A stretch of 9,843 nt of DNA from an archaeon. GTDB taxonomy: Archaea; Methanobacteriota; Methanobacteria; Methanobacteriales; Methanobacteriaceae. Below, in pieces: positions 5,243 to 9,843 of the stretch (positions within the stretch are counted from its first letter, which is position 1; every line of letters begins with the position of its first letter). A program made the translations under genes and the position numbers. The notes under the pieces were generated by a model. The model saw nothing but the letters and a program-made list of their open reading frames with translations, did no database searches and was not told the DNA's origin. The stretch covers positions 1-9,843 of the forward strand of contig JAKSUE010000030.1 in the NCBI GenBank assembly GCA_024409165.1, given 5' to 3'.

Positions 5243-6997
5243 ATGTATAAATATAATAAATTAACACCTTTTAAATTATGTGTCTTAAAATCATTTCCAT
5301 TTATAGAAGCTGATTTTGATGCACTAACAAATTATGAACTTATGTGTATAATGAAAGAACACATAAACAATCTAACTAAAAATAATAATATTTTAGTTAA
5401 GAATATTGATGAATTAAATAGTTGGTTTGATTCATTAGATGTTCAGGAAGAAGTTAATAATAAACTAGATGAGATGGCTTCTTCTGGAGAACTAACAGAA
5501 CTAATAACAGAATACTTAAATGTAAAATCTTTGTTATGTTTTGATACTGTTGCCAATCTAAAAGAAGCAACTAATCTTATAAGTGGAAGTTTTGTTATGA
5601 CTTATGGTTATCACTTTATAGATGATGGAGGTAAAGCTTTATATAAGATAAGAAATATACTAAATACAGATGTAGTTGATGAAGCTACTATAGTGTCTTT
5701 ATCAGATACTAATCTAATAGCTGAGTTGATAACAACTGAAGTAAATGTGATGAATTTTGGATGCTATGGTGATGGAATACATCTTGATGATATCTATATA
5801 TCAAAGGCTATTAATTATGCAAAGAGTAATAATATGAAATTAACATCTCCATCAGGAAAGATATATCTAATATCAGAAACTATGGAAATAGATAAGTTAT
5901 ATGTTGATTTTAACAATTCTACTATTATAACTAATGATCCAATCGATATGATATCAATTGACTCAGTGGGCTATTATGGCTGTATTGAAAATTTAACTAT
6001 CGATATGAATAGTGTAGCTAATGTAGGTATTAATATTATTAACGGTAGAAAGAAAGAGATTAAAAATATTACAATTAATAATCTTACTAAAGTTGGTTTG
6101 AAATACAGTAACGGATATGAAGTTAATGTTCATAATTGCCATATAAATGGTAACATTAATTCGCAAGATTCGATAGGATTAGAATTAAATCACGGAGATT
6201 CACATTTTAGTGATATTATCTTAATAGATTGTAATATAGCTGTAAAAACTGGAAGTTACTTAAATTATTTAACTAGAATACATGCCTGGATATTAAATTA
6301 TCAAAATTTACCTAACTCTAAATTTGTTGATATATACGGAAAGTGTATTTTGTTTTTAAATCAGTGCTATTCAGATACTTATAAATATACTATATATCAA
6401 GAAGAAATTACATCTGGAAATGACAATCCACAAATATTTATAGACCAACTTAGTGTATATTTTAATGAAAGTATATATAGTCAGAATCATTATCCTTCAG
6501 ACCCTTATATACTACATTTACAAAATAATAATCAAACACAAAATATTAGAATTATAGATTCATTTATAAAAGGTAATCCAGCTTCAGGTATTACTACCTA
6601 TTTTTCTAATTTAACTGAATATTATGGATTATTAGAAGGCAATATATATTCTACTTTAAGTATTGATAATAAATCTTCATTAAAAAATATCTTAAATGGA
6701 TTAAATGTACTTGCTAATGAAGTTAAGAAATCTAGTAATGTTGTTAATATCAATATACTGTTCTCGTATGATAGTAGTCAGATATCAGGAACTAAAAATA
6801 TAGGAGTGCTAGATTACTTCTATAGACCAACTTCAGCAATAAATAGCAATGCTATTATTACTAATAATCAATACAATACTAATCCAGAAAGTTATGAATT
6901 AGCTTATATGTATATAGATAATAATAATGTACAAGTTAAATTACCAAGTGGTACTGGAACTAAATATGTTCATATTAATATAACATATATAATATAA
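5243..6997 (+). CDS. Tail fibre / appendage protein with parallel beta-helix
   Basis: A 584-residue fibre. I start it at the second ATG (5243): the AAGGA ribosome binding site ends at 5235, only 1 base before the first ATG (5237) but 7 before the second, and homologues I recall begin M-x-KYNKLTPF. Residues 1-90 are the attachment module of many Firmicute gut podophage fibres (KLTPFKLCVLKSFPFIEADF, then a helical DVQEEVNNKLDEMA stretch). Residues 95-140 carry the next module with DDGG at 127-130. From about 165 a pectate-lyase-like beta-helix begins (FGCYGDGIHLDD at 172-183) and continues through repeated short strands rich in N, I and S to about 470, followed by a strand-rich tip. It would bind, and perhaps trim, surface glycans, as phi29 gp12 does; enzymatic activity is not demonstrable from sequence. 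The receptor-binding tip cannot be assigned a ligand. Confidence 0.85.
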   Translation: MYKYNKLTPFKLCVLKSFPFIEADFDALTNYELMCIMKEHINNLTKNNNILVKNIDELNSWFDSLDVQEEVNNKLDEMASSGELTELITEYLNVKSLLCFDTVANLKEATNLISGSFVMTYGYHFIDDGGKALYKIRNILNTDVVDEATIVSLSDTNLIAELITTEVNVMNFGCYGDGIHLDDIYISKAINYAKSNNMKLTSPSGKIYLISETMEIDKLYVDFNNSTIITNDPIDMISIDSVGYYGCIENLTIDMNSVANVGINIINGRKKEIKNITINNLTKVGLKYSNGYEVNVHNCHINGNINSQDSIGLELNHGDSHFSDIILIDCNIAVKTGSYLNYLTRIHAWILNYQNLPNSKFVDIYGKCILFLNQCYSDTYKYTIYQEEITSGNDNPQIFIDQLSVYFNESIYSQNHYPSDPYILHLQNNNQTQNIRIIDSFIKGNPASGITTYFSNLTEYYGLLEGNIYSTLSIDNKSSLKNILNGLNVLANEVKKSSNVVNINILFSYDSSQISGTKNIGVLDYFYRPTSAINSNAIITNNQYNTNPESYELAYMYIDNNNVQVKLPSGTGTKYVHINITYII

Positions 6998-7023
6998 AAA
7001 GAACTGAGATTCAGTTCTTTTTT
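6996..7023. terminator. Bidirectional terminator between convergent operons
   Basis: Five A residues, the stem GAACTGA (7001-7007), a GAT loop, TCAGTTC (7011-7017) and six T residues make an A-stem-T structure that works on both strands. It overlaps the tail fibre stop codon on the + strand and the tail knob stop on the - strand. It separates the two transcription units with almost no spare DNA. Confidence 0.92.
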
Positions 7024-8500
7024 AAATGTCATTATTTACAGCATAGTTTCCTAAATGTATATGTGCCTTCCATAAGGTAACACCATTTCTAAATGCCCTA
7101 TTTATATCTTCCATATACATAGCTGGTACATCTCCATATCCAATCTCTTCATCCTGTCCTATCTTAACATAATTGAAAAATGGTCTAGTATTTAGATTTG
7201 GAATCTTTAGTTCTCTTATATTATATCCATATCTTGTAAAATACTCATCTATTTCTCTAGCTACTTCAGATTTAATTGATTCTTGTAATAATCTAAAACC
7301 TAGGTTCCCTTCTCCAATATTTAGTCCAGCAGAAGATGTATTACCGTGAACACCACTACTAGATTTACTAGCTTGATAGAAATCATTTACCATACTAGTT
7401 CCTTCAGCAACAACTCCAGCTATATTTCCAGATAATGCACTTCCTAACATGCCTACTCCTTTAATAGCTTCAGTAACCGAACTTCTAGCTAACCATTCTT
7501 CAAAAGCATTACCAGTCCAAGCTACCTCAATATTACAGTCTAAGTTTACACTCTTTGTATAATCTTTAGAAAGACCTCTATAATTAATAGGATAAGCTTT
7601 CATAGATGTTGTGGGCTGTATAACACCATCAACTCTAATTTTATTTTCAGAAAATAACTCGTATTGTAATTCTACATTATCTCCAGATGTTGCCATTAAC
7701 ACAAGTTTTTTATACGGATATGTATATAATTTATTATTTTTAGGAGTATATCCATTTACTCCAGTAGGATTAGAGAATTCAATTGTATTTGAGTACATAC
7801 TAATAATAGAACTAAAACCACCTAAACGAGATGGAAATTGAAATATCCTAAGAAGTCTTTCTGGAGTTCCAGCACTAACATAACTAGATATTTCATTATT
7901 AAGATTATCTGCTGTTGCTTGTTTTACTACTGTTAAATTAAGTCCAGATAGTACACCATTATATAATCGGGCTGGATTTGTAAATTCTTGTCCTGTTGGT
8001 GGACCTGAGACTATAGTTGCAAAGTTTTGACTTGAATAATCATCAAATATCTCATTTTCTACTATATAAGCTTTACCTAAATCAACTGGTTCTGGATTTG
8101 TATGTTTTCCAATTGTATCATCTGTAACATGTTCTCTTTCTACAAAACAAGTTTTTGCTTCCCAATATTCATACCAAGTTGAAAAAGAATCAACAGTAAA
8201 TCTTATTTTAGTTGTTTTTTCTGATACATACTCGACTTCATCTATCCAACCAAAAAACCATTTCTCTGAATAATCTTCATTCTGAAAACCTATATAATTA
8301 GCTTGTAAGCAAGTCCCATAAGGAACTGTTATTAATACTTGATTATCTCCTTTTTTAATAAAAGAACATCCTCTAATATTTGCGACTTGCTTTTCTTCTA
8401 ATAAAGATACCATATCGGATTCACTATATGATAGAACATTTTTATAGTCTCTATCCATCTTGATACCTTTAGATAAAATAACTCTTGAATTTTTACTCAT
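7022..8500 (-). CDS. Tail knob / tube protein (phi29 gp9-like)
   Basis: A 492-residue protein, shorter than phi29 gp9 (599). gp9 forms the hexameric distal tail tube and knob, whose hydrophobic loops enter the host membrane to make the DNA exit channel. Family marks are the N-terminal half with GWIDEVEYVSEKTTKIRF (84-101), FSTWYEYWEAKTCFVEREHV (106-125), then TDDTIGKHTNPEPVDLG, very like the phi29 version. Residues about 343-376 (IKGVGMLGSALSG, IAGVVAEG) are glycine/alanine-rich and hydrophobic, matching the membrane-penetrating loop. DEYFTRYGYNIRELKIPN and RPFFNYVKI (418-447) are the conserved C-terminal part. The ribosome binding site AGGAGA is formed by the last codons of the upstream ATPase gene, whose stop lies 1 base before this ATG. 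The gene is on the opposite strand from the other structural genes. Confidence 0.9.
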   Translation of the reverse strand: MSKNSRVILSKGIKMDRDYKNVLSYSESDMVSLLEEKQVANIRGCSFIKKGDNQVLITVPYGTCLQANYIGFQNEDYSEKWFFGWIDEVEYVSEKTTKIRFTVDSFSTWYEYWEAKTCFVEREHVTDDTIGKHTNPEPVDLGKAYIVENEIFDDYSSQNFATIVSGPPTGQEFTNPARLYNGVLSGLNLTVVKQATADNLNNEISSYVSAGTPERLLRIFQFPSRLGGFSSIISMYSNTIEFSNPTGVNGYTPKNNKLYTYPYKKLVLMATSGDNVELQYELFSENKIRVDGVIQPTTSMKAYPINYRGLSKDYTKSVNLDCNIEVAWTGNAFEEWLARSSVTEAIKGVGMLGSALSGNIAGVVAEGTSMVNDFYQASKSSSGVHGNTSSAGLNIGEGNLGFRLLQESIKSEVAREIDEYFTRYGYNIRELKIPNLNTRPFFNYVKIGQDEEIGYGDVPAMYMEDINRAFRNGVTLWKAHIHLGNYAVNNDI

Positions 8501-8501
8501 A

Positions 8502-9578
8502 TTATCTCCTTATACTAAAATCTATTACTTGTTTAAAGTCAGTTCCTACTAAATCATTAGCATAGAATATATTAGTTTCTCTAAAACTTTGTAATAGTTT
8601 TACTAATTTATCATTTTTTATATCTGGATTATAAATGTCTCTTTGATAAAATTTAGAAGGACTTATATAATCAGAGAATACTAATGTATTTTTTAAGAAA
8701 TCTCTTGTATAAGGTTTAATAAACCATACACAAGTTTTATCTAATTCATTTCTTAAAAATTCTCCAATAAACTTAAATGCTTGATACTGAAAACCTATCC
8801 TATATAATACTTTATAGTTCTTATATGATACTGGAAGTTTAGGCTGTGGATCTGATTGCCAAGCTCCACTATCAATCATAGAAGAAGCATTACCAATTGC
8901 CATAGTTTTACCACCAGAAGATTTACAGTATTCTATAGCAATCTTTACATCATTCTCTTCATTATGTATAACTAAGTCGTTTATGTCTCCCTGTTTTTGC
9001 CTTCTAACTATCTCTTGTAGATTCCAATCGTGTAAATAAGGATTTACTCTTGAAATAGTATTACCTACCATCCATAACTGTACTATACCTCTTTTTCTAT
9101 CAACTGTATTATAGAATATCATTAGTCTGGCTGGTTCGTTTGCTAAGTAAATTCCTCCACGTTCCATAAACTCTTCAAATATAATCATATCTACATCTAA
9201 GAAACTACCTCCAGAATAGTGTTGTTCTTCTGATAATGCTATTACATATCCAATACTTTTTTCACGGACTACTTTTCCATTCTCATTTATATTAGATAGA
9301 AACAGCTCTTTTCTATATACTGTAATAAGTTCATATTTACCCTCAGTTAGTGTTGGAATATCTAAATCACTAAAATATTTTTCTATCCATAGAGTTGATA
9401 TATCAGCTTGCCATCTTCTCATTAATACAAACTTTTTTCCTGTATCTAGAAAATGCTTTACACCTTTTTTAAGTTTTACTTGATAAGATTTACCATTAGA
9501 CTTTTCTCCCCAGATTAAATTAAAATTAGCTTTTCTTTCTGTAATACTATCAATATTATAATATACCTGTTTACTCAT
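8502..9578 (-). CDS. DNA packaging ATPase (phi29 gp16-like)
   Basis: A 358-residue ATPase, slightly longer than phi29 gp16 (332). It would form the ring motor on the portal vertex that drives genome entry into the prohead. The Walker A motif is G24-EKSN-GKS31 in a WGEKSNGKSYQVK context. FVLMRRWQAD (50-59) matches the strand and double arginine typical of HerA/FtsK-like packaging ATPases. The Walker B strand is MIIFEE (131-136), with E135-E136 where I would expect D-E. Other family parts are LMIFYNTVDRKRGIVQLWMVGNT, including a sensor-like N in GNT, and a C-terminal nuclease-like or vestigial region from about 240. ATG overlaps the upstream stop by 1 base (TAATG), with AGGGA upstream, so it is coupled to the 67-residue gene. 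phi29 gp16 also needs a packaging RNA; a candidate is at 255-379. Confidence 0.92.
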   Translation of the reverse strand: MSKQVYYNIDSITERKANFNLIWGEKSNGKSYQVKLKKGVKHFLDTGKKFVLMRRWQADISTLWIEKYFSDLDIPTLTEGKYELITVYRKELFLSNINENGKVVREKSIGYVIALSEEQHYSGGSFLDVDMIIFEEFMERGGIYLANEPARLMIFYNTVDRKRGIVQLWMVGNTISRVNPYLHDWNLQEIVRRQKQGDINDLVIHNEENDVKIAIEYCKSSGGKTMAIGNASSMIDSGAWQSDPQPKLPVSYKNYKVLYRIGFQYQAFKFIGEFLRNELDKTCVWFIKPYTRDFLKNTLVFSDYISPSKFYQRDIYNPDIKNDKLVKLLQSFRETNIFYANDLVGTDFKQVIDFSIRR

Positions 9579-9781
9579 TATAATTCATTCCCTAAACATA
9601 TCTCTAGAATCATTTTCATTTCATTTGTTTCATTATCATAAAATATATAATTATAATCATTTTCTTTTTTGAAATACATATCAGATTCACATAGATAGCT
9701 TAGATAATCACTAATTTTATCATAACTCTTAGTTACTGTATAGCTGGTTTTTTCTCCATTATATAACTTTAATATAAACAT
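9578..9781 (-). CDS. Small protein of unknown function, coupled to the packaging ATPase
   Basis: A 67-residue protein that I do not recognise. I start it at the ATG at 9781, which has AGAAAGAAGGA just upstream; an in-frame GTG at 9829 would add 16 residues but has no ribosome binding site and would overlap the preceding gene. The protein begins MFILKLYNGEKTS with two predicted short strands, then a helical DKISDYLSYLCES, then tyrosine- and aspartate-rich stretches (FKKENDYNYIFYDNE) and an amphipathic end. It is acidic overall, with two cysteines, no signal peptide and no membrane segment. Its stop overlaps the ATPase start (TAATG), so the two are translated together, which hints at a role near packaging or late control. 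No function can be assigned. Confidence 0.75.
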   Translation of the reverse strand: MFILKLYNGEKTSYTVTKSYDKISDYLSYLCESDMYFKKENDYNYIFYDNETNEMKMILEICLGNEL

Positions 9782-9782
9782 T

Positions 9783-9843
9783 TTAATCCTTCTTTCTGTA
9801 TATCCTATATGCTTCCACAACATTAACACCTATGAAAAACCCT
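9783..9843 (-). CDS. Partial: C-terminal end of an upstream - strand gene
   Basis: One frame on the - strand is open from the window edge to a TAA at 9783-9785 and encodes GFFIGVNVVEAYRIYRKKD. The stop lies 1 base before the next ATG (TAA A ATG), the same tight junction as at the other genes of this operon, and the next ribosome binding site lies in its last codons. Hydrophobic residues followed by a basic end would suit a membrane protein tail. Only 19 codons are visible, so this may be chance, and no function can be given. Confidence 0.4.
   Translation of the reverse strand, partial: GFFIGVNVVEAYRIYRKKD

Noticed and set aside
9153..9168. Second parS-like sequence around CCACGT
   Set aside because: Only 10 of 16 positions match the consensus, the right half is lost, and it lies within the conserved packaging ATPase coding sequence.
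417..9781. Stop-codon reassignment, as in some gut phages
   Set aside because: Every gene reads through cleanly in the standard code. TAG ends the lower collar gene, TGA ends the portal gene at a 4-base overlap, and TAA ends the rest.
9782..9829. GTG start extending the 67-residue protein by 16 residues
   Set aside because: No ribosome binding site before the GTG, while the ATG at 9781 has AGAAGGA, and the extension overlaps an open upstream frame.
1..9843. tRNA genes, CRISPR arrays, insertion sequences, integration genes
   Set aside because: No cloverleaf, regular spacer array, transposase, integrase or attachment core was seen on reading both strands.

Overview
This window looks like about half of the genome of a small, AT-rich, phi29-like podophage (Salasmaviridae/Guelinviridae type) infecting a low-GC Firmicute. 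The diagnostic set is a phi29-type packaging ATPase (gp16-like), major capsid protein with a C-terminal Ig-like domain (gp8-like), upper collar/portal (gp10-like), lower collar (gp11-like) and tail knob (gp9-like), all recognised by protein sequence. Host evidence is indirect. Most ribosome binding sites follow TAGAAAGGA or AAGGAGG, complementary to a Bacillus/Clostridium-type 16S 3' end. Base 1 begins an exact Bacillus-type parS site. The lysin has domains typical of phages of Gram-positive hosts. All genes read in the standard code, and TAA, TAG and TGA all serve as stops. No polymerase, terminal protein, integrase or repressor is visible, so replication genes must lie outside.

Layout. Bases 1-416 are non-coding. 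They hold parS (1-16), a good sigma-A-like promoter (58-86), repeated TATAGTAA octamers, a 125-nt element closed by a perfect 16-bp inverted repeat (255-379), and a hairpin just before the first ribosome binding site (378-397). A rightward block follows: an SSB-like protein, holin, modular endolysin (GH73 + CW_7 + LysM), scaffold-like protein, major capsid, portal, lower collar and tail fibre. A symmetric A-stem-T terminator at 6996-7023 separates it from a leftward block. That block, read from the right edge, has the end of an unknown gene, a 67-aa orphan, the packaging ATPase and the tail knob, with stop/start junctions overlapping or only 1 base apart.

Expression logic. Two promoters share identical hexamers and spacing (TTGACT-N17-TATTAT): one drives the long leader and first gene, the other overlaps the terminator after the lysin and precedes the scaffold and capsid genes. 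A third candidate (TTGAAT-N17-TATAAT) precedes the holin. Intrinsic hairpins follow the holin, lysin and capsid genes, so lysis, head and tail products could be dosed separately from host RNA polymerase alone.

The two most interesting signals are in the leader: a host-type parS site, which could link the phage to host chromosome segregation or spore entrapment, and the 125-nt foldable element, a candidate for the packaging RNA that a gp16-type motor would be expected to use but that has not been recognisable by sequence outside the Bacillus phi29 group.
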